Positions 1-6,721 of a stretch of 64,000 nucleotides of DNA are shown here, piece after piece (position 1 is the first letter of the stretch; each line of letters starts with the position of its first letter). This stretch comes from Streptomonospora nanhaiensis. Lineage in GTDB: Bacteria > Actinomycetota > Actinomycetes > Streptosporangiales > Streptosporangiaceae. The DNA is taken from NCBI RefSeq assembly GCF_026642255.1, contig NZ_CP113264.1, positions 2,914,001 through 2,978,000 of the forward strand, read 5' to 3'. The notes below the pieces were generated by a model. It saw only the letters and a list, made by a program, of their open reading frames with translations. It made no database searches and was not told where the DNA came from. The translations under genes and the position numbers were made by a program.

Positions 1-273
1 GTCGGCCTCATCGCCTTCGCGACCGCCGCGGCCGGGCCGATCGCGTTCGTCGCGTTCCTGTCCGGGCCCATCGCCGCCCGCATCGTGGGGCCCGGCGGCT
101 CGCTCCTGGTGCCGTCGGCCCTCGTGGGCGCGCTCCTGGTCCTGGTCGCGGACCTCGCCGGCCAGTACGCCTTCGGGACGCGCTTCCCGGTCGGCGTCGT
201 CACCGGCGTGCTCGGCGCGCCCTACCTCGTCTACCTGATCGTCCGCACCAACCGCGCCGGAGGCTCCCTGTGA
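1..273 (+). CDS. Siderophore ABC transporter permease (FecCD family), C-terminal part
   Basis: The reading frame is open from the first base, so the gene starts outside the window; the last 90 residues are present. They show the family-typical GPIAFVAFLSGPIAARI block (compare G-I-F-V-L-P-H-R in FecD/BtuC proteins) and the closing FPVGVVTGVLGAPYLVYLI segment before a short cytoplasmic tail. FecCD permeases are inner-membrane subunits that import ferric siderophores or cobalamin. The stop overlaps the GTG of the ATPase gene by four bases (GTGA), so the two are translated together. The substrate cannot be told from this fragment. Confidence 0.93.
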   Translation, partial: VGLIAFATAAAGPIAFVAFLSGPIAARIVGPGGSLLVPSALVGALLVLVADLAGQYAFGTRFPVGVVTGVLGAPYLVYLIVRTNRAGGSL

Positions 274-1097
274 CCGCGAACCACTCCCTGGAGGTCCAGG
301 ACCTCGCGCTCGGCTACGGAGACCGGGTGGTCATCGAATCCCTCGACCTCGCCGTGCGGCCGGGCGGCATCACGGTGATCGTCGGGGCGAACGCCTGCGG
401 GAAGTCCACGCTCCTGCGGTCGATGTCTCGCCTCCTCGCCCCCAGGAAGGGGCGGGTGGTCCTCGACGGCAAGGAGGTGCACCGCACGCCCGCCAAGGAG
501 CTGGCGCGCACCATGGGCCTGCTGCCCCAGTCGCCGATCGCCCCCGAGGGGATCACCGTCGCGGACCTCGTGGGCCGAGGACGCCACCCCCACCAGGGGA
601 TGTTCACCCGCTGGAGCCGGGAGGACGACGCCGCGGTGGCGGCGGCACTGGAGGCGACGCACACCTCCGACCTGGCCGAGAGGTCGGTCGACGAGCTCTC
701 CGGAGGCCAGCGCCAGCGGGTGTGGATCGCCATGGCCCTCGCCCAGCAGACCGACCTGCTGCTGCTGGACGAACCCACGACGTTCCTCGACGTGAGCCAC
801 CAGGTCGAGGTGCTCGACCTGCTCACCGACCTCAACCGGGAACGCGGCACGACCATCGTCATGGTCCTGCACGACCTCAACCTCGCCGCCCGCTACGCCG
901 ACCAGCTGATCGCGCTCGCGGACGGGCGGCTGCACGCCATGGGCGAGCCCGCACAGGTGCTCACCGAGGACAGCGTGCGCGCGGTGTTCGGCCTGGAGAG
1001 CCGGGTCATCCCCGACCCGACCACCGGCAGGCCCCTCATGCTCCCCCTCGGACGCCACCACGTGCTGGAGCCCTCGGGCCTGGCCGCGGAGAACTGA
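270..1097 (+). CDS. Siderophore ABC transporter ATP-binding protein (FecE/FepC type)
   Basis: A 275-residue ATPase with Walker A GANACGKST (39-47), Q-loop near LLPQSP, signature LSGGQRQR (143-150), Walker B LLLLDEPT (163-170) and H-loop His201. Length and the LRSMSRLL/GRHPHQG segments fit the FecE/FepC/BtuD subfamily that powers ferric-siderophore uptake. It starts with GTG inside the stop codon of the permease. A perfect 30-bp palindrome follows the stop, so it is the last gene of the importer operon. Iron regulation (DtxR/IdeR) is likely for the family but the promoter lies outside the window. Confidence 0.95.
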   Translation: MTANHSLEVQDLALGYGDRVVIESLDLAVRPGGITVIVGANACGKSTLLRSMSRLLAPRKGRVVLDGKEVHRTPAKELARTMGLLPQSPIAPEGITVADLVGRGRHPHQGMFTRWSREDDAAVAAALEATHTSDLAERSVDELSGGQRQRVWIAMALAQQTDLLLLDEPTTFLDVSHQVEVLDLLTDLNRERGTTIVMVLHDLNLAARYADQLIALADGRLHAMGEPAQVLTEDSVRAVFGLESRVIPDPTTGRPLMLPLGRHHVLEPSGLAAEN

Positions 1098-1102
1098 CGG
1101 GA

Positions 1103-1132
1103 CCGGCGGGGCGGGACGTCCCGCCCCGCCGG
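1103..1132. terminator. Perfect palindrome, probable bidirectional terminator
   Basis: Thirty bases are a perfect palindrome (13-bp stem, ACGT loop), all G/C apart from the centre. It sits six bases after the ATPase stop and before the 3' end of the convergent permease gene at 1220. There is no T-tract, which is usual for actinobacterial terminators. Confidence 0.7.
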
Positions 1133-1219
1133 ACATTCCGGCCCGGGGACCCCGCGCGATGCCGGACCGGCTCCCCGCCGGGGAGGGCCGCAGCCCCGGC
1201 CCCGCCCGCGTCCCGCTCG

Positions 1220-2494
1220 TCAGTCCTGGGGAGGCGGGGTGGACCCGGTGCGCCCGCCGGTCCCCGTCGCGGTCCCGCCACCGCCCTCGCCGGTACCGCC
1301 GTCCTCGCCGGGTCCGCTGTCGTCCCCGGGGGGCGCGCCGCCGTTCCCGGCCTCCCCGGTGTCCGCCGCGGGCCCCTCTCCGGCCCTGGCCGCCGAGAGC
1401 AGGTGGTGCTCCTCCACCTCGTACCGGCGGATGTAGGTGCTCAGGAAGGCCTGGAGGCTCGCGCCCATCGGCAGCGCGAGCAGCGCGCCGGGCGCTCCCA
1501 GGATGGCCACGCCCGCCAGGACCGAGCCGAAGGCCACCGCCGGGTGCATGTCCAGGGTCTTGGCGGTGATGCGCGGCTGGAGCAGGTAGTTCTCGAACTG
1601 CTGGTAGACGATCACGAACACCAGCACCCACACCGCCGGCCAGACCCCGACCAGCAGGGCCACGAGCACCGGGACGGCCCCGCCGATGTAGGTGCCGACC
1701 GTGGGGATGAACTGCGACAGCACGCCCACCCACAGCGCCAGCGCGAACGCGAAGGGGATGTCCAGCACGACCAGCACGGCGTAGTGCGCGCCGGCGCAGA
1801 CCAGTGCCAGGAGCGCCCGCGAGTACAGGTAGCCGCCGGTCTTCTCGATGGCGATCTCCCAGGCGCGCAGCGTCTCGCGCTGCGTGCGGGGCGGCAGCAC
1901 CGAGCAGATCACGCGGCGGAAGCGCGGCCCGTCGGCGCACAGGTAGAAGGTGAAGAGCGCGATCGCCAGGCCGTTGAAGAGCAGGGCCATGACGGTCGTC
2001 CCGGCCCCCCAGACGTTGTCGGCGATCGCGGAGGCGTACTGCTCGACGACCCCGCTGGCGCTGGAGATCTCGTTGAGCAGGGTCGTGGGCGAGTAGGTGG
2101 TGTCGAACGTGGTGTTGACCCAGTGCAGCGCGGCGCGGATCATCGCCGGCACCTCGGCGGCGAAGGCCAGGACCTGACCGACGAGCATGGACCCGAGCAG
2201 GCTGAAGAACGCCACGACCAGCGCCATGACCAGGAGCATCACGGCCCCGGTCGCGGGACCGCGCGGCCAGCGGTGCCGGTGGAGCCAGTTGACGGCGGGT
2301 TCCAGCGCGAGCGCCAGGAACAGCGAGATCAGCAGCAGCACGATGAGGTTCTGCAACCGCAGGAACAGCCACAGGGCGATGCCGAACGCCGTGACGATCC
2401 ACATGGCCAGCATCATGGCCCGGGGGAGCCAGGGCGGCATGCCGCCACCGCGGTCGGGGCGCGGGGCCCTGGGAGGCATGGTGCTCGTGTGCAA
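1220..2494 (-). CDS. AI-2E family transporter (PerM/YdiK-like permease)
   Basis: A 424-residue polytopic membrane protein. After a short basic N-terminus come two hydrophobic segments (about 25-65), then a soluble stretch with the family-typical LALEPAVNWLHRHRWPRG segment, and a cluster of C-terminal membrane helices ending in QPRITAKTLDMHPAVAF and a GAPGALLALP block. The last 75 residues are a low-complexity Gly/Glu/Pro tail. The family includes AI-2 exporter TqsA and Na+/H+ antiporter-like proteins, so the substrate is open. A TTG start is chosen because GAAGGAAG lies six bases before it; the internal ATG five codons on has no good ribosome site. No operon partner. Confidence 0.85.
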   Translation of the reverse strand: MHTSTMPPRAPRPDRGGGMPPWLPRAMMLAMWIVTAFGIALWLFLRLQNLIVLLLISLFLALALEPAVNWLHRHRWPRGPATGAVMLLVMALVVAFFSLLGSMLVGQVLAFAAEVPAMIRAALHWVNTTFDTTYSPTTLLNEISSASGVVEQYASAIADNVWGAGTTVMALLFNGLAIALFTFYLCADGPRFRRVICSVLPPRTQRETLRAWEIAIEKTGGYLYSRALLALVCAGAHYAVLVVLDIPFAFALALWVGVLSQFIPTVGTYIGGAVPVLVALLVGVWPAVWVLVFVIVYQQFENYLLQPRITAKTLDMHPAVAFGSVLAGVAILGAPGALLALPMGASLQAFLSTYIRRYEVEEHHLLSAARAGEGPAADTGEAGNGGAPPGDDSGPGEDGGTGEGGGGTATGTGGRTGSTPPPQD

Positions 2495-2683
2495 GCCGGT
2501 CTTCCTTCTGTGTGCCGCGCACGACGAAGCGCGCGGCGGTGCGGGGGTGTCTCCCCGGACGATAGCGGTCCTCGCAGGGTGTTTCGCCCCTTCGGCACGG
2601 CCCGCGTGAGATCGAGTGACCTCGTCACCGGTCTTCCTCCCATCGTGGGGGAGGACCGATGACGCGTGGGCGCGGCGCGTGCT

Positions 2684-2965
2684 TCACCCGTCCGGGGGCG
2701 TCGTGGTGCGGTGGTGGTGCCAGTGGCGGATCGCGGCGCCCAGGCAGGCGGTGTCGGCGGCGTCCACCCGCTCCCGGGCGGCGTCCAGGCGGGCCTGGGC
2801 CGCGGCGACCTGTTGCTGGGCGGCGATCTGGGCCAGGCGTGCCAGCCCCGCGGCGGCGTCGGCCGCCGCCCGCTCCCGCTCGTGCATCGCCGTGTGGGCG
2901 CGGTGTTCGGCGTGCTCGGTGTAGGGGCGCAGGAGCGGGGTGCCGTCGCTGGAGGGCGCGTTCAC
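2684..2965 (-). CDS. Small Ala-rich coiled-coil protein, unknown function
   Basis: 93 residues with long Ala/Arg/Glu/Gln-rich helix-forming stretches (about 18-75), likely a coiled coil, and a His-rich end (HWHHHRTTT). No domain recognised. GTG start preceded by GGGAGGG. It begins 16 bases after the stop of the BldC-like gene on the same strand, so the pair are probably co-transcribed. A role as a structural partner of the regulator is only a guess. Confidence 0.6.
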   Translation of the reverse strand: MNAPSSDGTPLLRPYTEHAEHRAHTAMHERERAAADAAAGLARLAQIAAQQQVAAAQARLDAARERVDAADTACLGAAIRHWHHHRTTTPPDG

Positions 2966-2981
2966 CCTGGTCCCTCCCTTC

Positions 2982-3311
2982 TCAGGGGTGGTGCGGCTGG
3001 GTGCGCAGGGTGGTGATGAGGTCGCTGATGCGGGCGGCGGCGGTGGGGTCGCCGTGGGCGGTGGCCAGGTTGCGGACCTCTTCCAGGGCCACCAGGACGG
3101 CTCCGCCGTCGCGCGGGGTGGTGAGCAGGGCGTTGATCTGGGTCTGGGGGTAGCGGCGGTGTCCGCCGAGGGTTTTGACCGAGGCCAGGCGGCCGTCCTT
3201 TTCCCAGCGGGTGACGGTCTTGGGGTCGACGCGGAAGAGGCGGGCGACCTCTGCGGGGGTGAGCAGGGCGTCGGCGTTCTCGACCAGGTCGGGCAGGGGC
3301 GCGGTGGGCAC
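2982..3311 (-). CDS. BldC-like helix-turn-helix DNA-binding protein with C-terminal extension
   Basis: Residues about 15-62 (LLTPAEVARLFRVDPKTV, then RWEKDGRLAS, then TLGGHRRYP) match the MerR-type DNA-binding domain of BldC, the small developmental regulator of Streptomyces, nearly residue for residue. BldC itself is about 68 residues and ends soon after this domain. Here about 45 further residues follow, predicted helical. BldC binds DNA cooperatively on direct repeats; the extension could change that. GTG start. It lies upstream of the coiled-coil gene at 2965 and downstream of the anti-sigma-like ATPase, separated from it by a hairpin. It is probably a paralog of the housekeeping bldC, not bldC itself. 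Confidence 0.82.
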   Translation of the reverse strand: MPTAPLPDLVENADALLTPAEVARLFRVDPKTVTRWEKDGRLASVKTLGGHRRYPQTQINALLTTPRDGGAVLVALEEVRNLATAHGDPTAAARISDLITTLRTQPHHP

Positions 3312-3421
3312 GGTGGTTCTCCGTCAGCGTGTGTTGTCGGTTGTCGGGCGTGTGCGGGTGGGTGGTCGATGGTGGGTGGGGGTCCGGGCCGGGGAAGTAC
3401 GACCGGACCCGAGTGGGTAGG

Positions 3422-3459
3422 GCGGGGCCGCCGGCCCCCCTTATCGGCGGCGGCCCCGC
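3422..3459 (-). terminator. Hairpin between ATPase and BldC-like genes
   Basis: A 12-bp perfect GC stem (GCGGGGCCGCCG and its complement) with a 14-base loop, downstream of the ATPase gene that ends at 3585 and upstream of the BldC-like gene. It is probably the ATPase terminator, which makes the BldC-like gene a separate unit. Confidence 0.55.
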
Positions 3460-3584
3460 GGCCCGGTGGTGTTCCACCGGGCGGGGAACCCCCGGGTGTA
3501 CGGCCCGAGGGCGTGTGGTGCGAGGGGGACGGGTTCCCGGCAGGGGGAGGGGGCGGTCTCCGGCCGGGAACGGTGTCCCGCAGG

Positions 3585-4070
3585 TCAGGGGTTCTCGATG
3601 ACCGCGCGTACGGTCAGAGGGCCGAGGGCGGTGCCCTTCCACTCCCATTCCCAGTCCCAGTACACGGCGAGGTGGTCCACCAGGTGGAGGCCGGGAAGCG
3701 GGGAGCGGTGGGCGTCGCCCAGGCGCGGACAGGGGACGGCGGTGCCGCCCAGGGGGCCGCCGTCGGTCACGGCGACGGTGACCAGGAACGGGTTGACGTC
3801 GATGACCACCCGCACGGTCCCGCCGGGGTCCCCCGAGCGGGTGTGCCGGTGCGCGTTCGACACCAGGGCTCGCGCGACCTGGAGGACGTTGCGCCTGGGA
3901 CGGCGGGGGACCACGGTGTGCACCCAGTTGGACAGGGCGCTGTAGTCGCGCTCGTGGCCCAGAAGAATGCCGTGCCGGTGGGGCTCGGAAAACCCGATCC
4001 GGTGCGGGTAGGGCACAGCGGGCCCGGACGCGGGATCTGGTTTCGGTGCCGGGGTGGCGGTAGGCTTCAT
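3585..4070 (-). CDS. Anti-sigma-factor-like ATP-binding protein (HATPase_c)
   Basis: 161 residues of the short GHKL ATPase type related to SpoIIAB/RsbW: N-box RALVSNAHRHT (about 90-100), G1 box VTDGG (about 125) and a GLHLVDHLA G2-like segment near 148. In active anti-sigma kinases the N-box reads ELVxNAxRH with a Glu base; here that position is Ala, so ATP may bind without phosphotransfer. Such ATPases accompany XRE and DUF397 proteins in the abaA/whiJ-type clusters of Streptomyces, which is the arrangement here, with divergent orientation. ATG at 4070 is preferred to GTG at 4079 because GAGGTGAGA lies just upstream. Confidence 0.82.
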   Translation of the reverse strand: MKPTATPAPKPDPASGPAVPYPHRIGFSEPHRHGILLGHERDYSALSNWVHTVVPRRPRRNVLQVARALVSNAHRHTRSGDPGGTVRVVIDVNPFLVTVAVTDGGPLGGTAVPCPRLGDAHRSPLPGLHLVDHLAVYWDWEWEWKGTALGPLTVRAVIENP

Positions 4071-4109
4071 TCGTCTCACCTCGTGTCTTTGCGGACAGGT
4101 GGGGCATTT

Positions 4110-4151
4110 GCCTCGGCGGCCGCTCTCTACTTCGGCCGCCGAGGCTCTTTT
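4110..4151 (+). terminator. T-tailed hairpin upstream of the XRE gene
   Basis: A 13-bp perfect stem (GCCTCGGCGGCCG and complement, ten-base loop) followed by CTCTTTTG on the plus strand, the best intrinsic-terminator shape in the window. No plus-strand gene precedes it: it lies between the divergent ATPase and XRE genes. It may be a leader attenuator for the XRE transcript or a leftover of a lost gene. Confidence 0.5.
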
Positions 4152-4295
4152 GTGCCCGACTTAGCCGCCCCACCGCATGCCTGCGATGGCTTGGCCTTGG
4201 TCCAGAATGCGGCCAGAATTAGCTGTCTCATAGCTTCCGGAATGATCTCGGGATTCCGTGATCCTGAATGGGCCACTCTTGCTAATCTGGCACGC

Positions 4296-5057
4296 ATGAT
4301 CCTTACTCCCTTTCAGGAAGCTCTCATCAAGTTTCGAGAGCTAGCAGGGCTCACTCAGCGACAACTAGCTGATCGGAGTCAGACATCGCATTCGAGCGTG
4401 AACCGTTGGGAGCGCGGGACAGGGACACCAAAAAGGGACAATGTTGCACTTTTGGATAGCGCTCTTGGGGCCCAGGGTGTCCTTCTAGCTGCGTGGCGGA
4501 GGACCACGGAAGGTACCGGACTACCTGACTGGGCGAGGGATCTGGAATCCATCGAGCGCACGGCGAGGCACCTGACTGCGATCACTCCCGCGATGGTGCC
4601 GGGCTTGCTCCAATGTCCTGCGGTCGCCCGCGCTGTGTTCCGAGCCGGACTCCCTGGGGCGTCACCGGGAGATCTTGCGCGTTTGGTCGCGCTGCGGACG
4701 GAGCGACTGAAAGAGCTGCCTGATATGGATGTGACGGCTGTGTTCCCGGCAGCGGCAGTAGCCGGGCTTCCCGCCGACCTTCGCCAGGCGCAGGCCGTGT
4801 ATCTCCTAGAGTGGGCCGCGACGGGGCGGGTGAGCCTGCATCTCGTACCGCAGGGGGCGACGCTCCTCGTGCCTGCAAGCCCGCTCATGCTGTTCCGGCT
4901 GGGGACGGGGGATCTAGCGGTCGTCAGTGACCACGCCGACGGTAACGTGATCCACGAGGACACCTCGCACGACAGACTTTCCGGTGAGGTTACGGCCGCT
5001 CTTGCTGCTTCCCTGCCAGTTGGCCTCTCGCTGGACGAACTTAGGAAGATGACTTGA
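4296..5057 (+). CDS. XRE-family regulator with DUF5753 domain (WhiJ/AbaA type)
   Basis: 253 residues. The N-terminal helix-turn-helix (about 8-62) has the core LAGLTQRQLADRSQTSHSSV and the NRWERGTGTP turn of XRE proteins, followed by a C-terminal DUF5753 region (about 85-250) with the YLLEWAATGRVSLHLVPQ and HDRLSGEVTAALAASLP blocks found in Streptomyces WhiJ-like regulators. The start has no ribosome site, but TAATCT (4283-4288) lies seven bases before it, so the message may be leaderless. An in-frame ATG at 4242 is the alternative. Its stop overlaps the TTG of the DUF397 gene, its expected partner. Base composition here is clearly less GC-rich than the flanks, suggesting acquisition. Confidence 0.88.
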   Translation: MILTPFQEALIKFRELAGLTQRQLADRSQTSHSSVNRWERGTGTPKRDNVALLDSALGAQGVLLAAWRRTTEGTGLPDWARDLESIERTARHLTAITPAMVPGLLQCPAVARAVFRAGLPGASPGDLARLVALRTERLKELPDMDVTAVFPAAAVAGLPADLRQAQAVYLLEWAATGRVSLHLVPQGATLLVPASPLMLFRLGTGDLAVVSDHADGNVIHEDTSHDRLSGEVTAALAASLPVGLSLDELRKMT

Positions 5058-5230
5058 GCACCACCATCGAATGGCATAAGTCCAGCTACAGCGCCAACGG
5101 TGCGAACTGTGTGGAGGTCGCGGAGGGGCCGGTGACCGGCGTCCGTGACACCCAGAACCGAGAGTTGGGCCATCTTGCGGTGCCTGCTCCGGAGTGGGCC
5201 GCTCTGGTGAGCGCGGTTCGCGGCCTGTAG
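5054..5230 (+). CDS. DUF397 small protein, partner of the XRE regulator
   Basis: 58 residues starting at a TTG that overlaps the XRE stop (TTGA). It shows the full DUF397 pattern: W-x-K-S-S-Y-S near the start, GANCVEVA, VRDTQNRELG and the closing PAPEWAALVSAVR. DUF397 proteins are encoded next to XRE/DUF5753 regulators across Streptomyces and relatives (abaA, whiJ, bldB-associated loci) and are thought to modulate the regulator; some such pairs have been proposed to act like toxin-antitoxin pairs. Translational coupling to the XRE gene supports a direct partnership. A 15-bp hairpin follows. Confidence 0.9.
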   Translation: MSTTIEWHKSSYSANGANCVEVAEGPVTGVRDTQNRELGHLAVPAPEWAALVSAVRGL

Positions 5231-5241
5231 TCACCGAAAAA

Positions 5242-5280
5242 GAACCGGTCCCGCCCAGGCGTAATGGGCGGGACCGGTTC
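5242..5280 (+). terminator. Terminator after first DUF397 gene
   Basis: A perfect 15-bp stem (GAACCGGTCCCGCCC and its complement) with a nine-base loop, followed by TGTT. The same stem recurs at 5677-5715 after the second DUF397 gene. Confidence 0.8.
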
Positions 5281-5484
5281 TGTTCAGCGGGTTCAGGCTA
5301 CCCGGGGGCAGGGTGCTTCACCAGGACCGAAGACCTCACACGGCGCGGTGGCCGAACCAGGTCACCCGAACTGCGACGATTCGCGATCCTTGGTCCCGTC
5401 ATGGGGTAGGAACCGGGCGTTATCGCTGACGCAAGCTGAGAGTGGTGGCACGCGATGGTCGCACGTTCTTCGAGGCAGCATCAC

Positions 5485-5664
5485 ATGATGACTGAGGACT
5501 GGAACAAGTCCACCTACAGCAACGCCGAAGGGGGGCACTGCGTGGAGGCCCGCAGTGACCAGGCCACGGTCCTGGTCCGCGACACCCAGAATCGACCGCT
5601 CGGCCACCTGTCGGCCCCGGCCCCCGAGTGGACCGCTCTGCTGGCGGCGGTGCGCAGCCGGTAG
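5485..5664 (+). CDS. Second DUF397 protein (tandem duplicate)
   Basis: 59 residues, DUF397: W-N-K-S-T-Y-S, GGHCVEAR, VRDTQNRPLG and PAPEWTALLAAVR. It is closely similar to the first copy at 5054-5230, including the downstream sequence through the terminator, so it arose by duplication of gene plus terminator. Two adjacent ATGs (5485, 5488) follow a GAGG site; the first is used here. Unlike the first copy it has no XRE gene of its own directly upstream, only about 250 bases of non-coding sequence. Confidence 0.82.
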   Translation: MMTEDWNKSTYSNAEGGHCVEARSDQATVLVRDTQNRPLGHLSAPAPEWTALLAAVRSR

Positions 5665-5676
5665 TCACCGAGAACG

Positions 5677-5715
5677 GAACCGGTCCCGCCCGGGCGTCAT
5701 GGGCGGGACCGGTTC
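5677..5715 (+). terminator. Terminator after second DUF397 gene
   Basis: It has an identical 15-bp stem to the hairpin at 5242-5280, with the loop differing at a few bases (GGGCGTCAT against AGGCGTAAT), and the same TGTTCAGCGGG downstream. Confidence 0.8.
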
Positions 5716-5762
5716 TGTTCAGCGGGTCCAGTCCGCTTCATCGCAGGACGCGGTCGCCGCCG

Positions 5763-6620
5763 TCACCCGCGTGCAGGGGCGTCGATGTTCACTTCCGACA
5801 GCTGGAGAAGTCGCTGTGAGGTGGTCTCGTCGGCAGGCGTCATCACGGTCAGCCGGTGACCGGTCTCCGCGACGTTGGTCGAGACGAAATTGAGCTGCAG
5901 CAAACCGACAAGCGGACTGTTCAGCCGCTTGGTCTCCAGGTGCTGGAGCATGACGTCGTGCCGGTCCCACAGCTGTGAGAACTCCTCCGACCGCTGCCGC
6001 AGCTCTTCGACCGTCGTGCTCGCGGTGCGTCCTGTGTCGGTGCCGGCGACCGCGCGCAGCTGCGCGACCATCCGGGCGGCGACGATGTCGTCGTCGACGT
6101 AGCGGCTGCGCCAGTCGGCGTTGGTGAAGAACTGCAGCGCGCAATTCCGCTCGGCGGGCGGTATCCGGTCCATGTCCGTGAACAGGAAGCGATAGGAGAG
6201 GTTGTAGGCCACCACGTCGAACACGCTCGTCTGCAGGCACGCGGGAAAGGGATCGAGTTTGTCCAACACCGGCTGGTACGCCGCCAACAGCGACGCGTCG
6301 AGCGCCGACGGCGCGGTCGACCGGGTGTGCACGCCGGCGAGGCGTTCCAGGTGCCGCTTCTCGGTGGCATCCAGGTGAAGGGCTCTGCCGACCGCGGTCA
6401 GGACCTGCGTGCTGACGTTGATCGGCCGCCCCTGCTCCAGCCAGGTGTACCAGGTGACGCCCACTCCGGCGAGCACCGCGACTTCCTCACGTCGCAGGCC
6501 GGGCGTGCGGCGGCGTCCGGTGGCGGGAAGCCCCACCCGGTCCGGGGTGAGCCGCTCGCGTCGGGTGCGCAGGAAGGCGCCGAGCTCGCGCCTGATCGCA
6601 GGGGGCCGGGGACTTGTCAT
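5763..6620 (-). CDS. XRE-family regulator with MmyB-like ligand-binding domain
   Basis: 285 residues. Residues about 8-75 form the helix-turn-helix (GLRREEVAVLAGVGVTWYTW, then LEQGR), followed by an MmyB-type PAS-like domain (about 105-285) with the AACxxAYNLSYRFLF-like region and a late LNFVSTNVAETGHRLTVMTP block. Proteins of this type repress a neighbouring transporter or dehydrogenase gene and respond to a fatty-acid-like or aromatic ligand. ATG at 6620 is chosen; the upstream in-frame ATG adds only six residues. It is divergent from an MFS pump, with a 14-bp palindrome between them. Confidence 0.87.
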   Translation of the reverse strand: MTSPRPPAIRRELGAFLRTRRERLTPDRVGLPATGRRRTPGLRREEVAVLAGVGVTWYTWLEQGRPINVSTQVLTAVGRALHLDATEKRHLERLAGVHTRSTAPSALDASLLAAYQPVLDKLDPFPACLQTSVFDVVAYNLSYRFLFTDMDRIPPAERNCALQFFTNADWRSRYVDDDIVAARMVAQLRAVAGTDTGRTASTTVEELRQRSEEFSQLWDRHDVMLQHLETKRLNSPLVGLLQLNFVSTNVAETGHRLTVMTPADETTSQRLLQLSEVNIDAPARG

Positions 6621-6683
6621 GCCTCCACCATGCCTCACGTGCGGACCGGTATCCAGGTTCGGTCAATACCCCCATAAACAGGC

Positions 6684-6697
6684 TCCTGGTACCAGGA
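6684..6697. promoter_or_regulatory. 14-bp palindromic operator candidate
   Basis: TCCTGGTACCAGGA is a perfect palindrome 25 bases before the MFS start and 64 bases before the regulator start. It is placed where one repressor dimer could control both divergent genes. Confidence 0.5.
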
Positions 6698-6721
6698 TGA
6701 CGCCGCTGCCAGGGTCGAGAC

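Noticed and set aside
231..2522. A 763-codon minus-strand open frame covering the siderophore ATPase and AI-2E genes
   Set aside because: Shadow frame: Arg/Gly/Pro/Ala-rich without hydrophobic pattern or family match, and it would be antisense to two strong genes.
722..2662. A 646-codon plus-strand open frame over the end of the ATPase and all of the AI-2E gene
   Set aside because: Shadow of the two genes; low-complexity composition and no start site.
2940..4295. Long N-terminal extension of the XRE frame
   Set aside because: The frame is open upstream only because of GC bias and runs antisense to the BldC-like and ATPase genes; the XRE domain starts at 4296.
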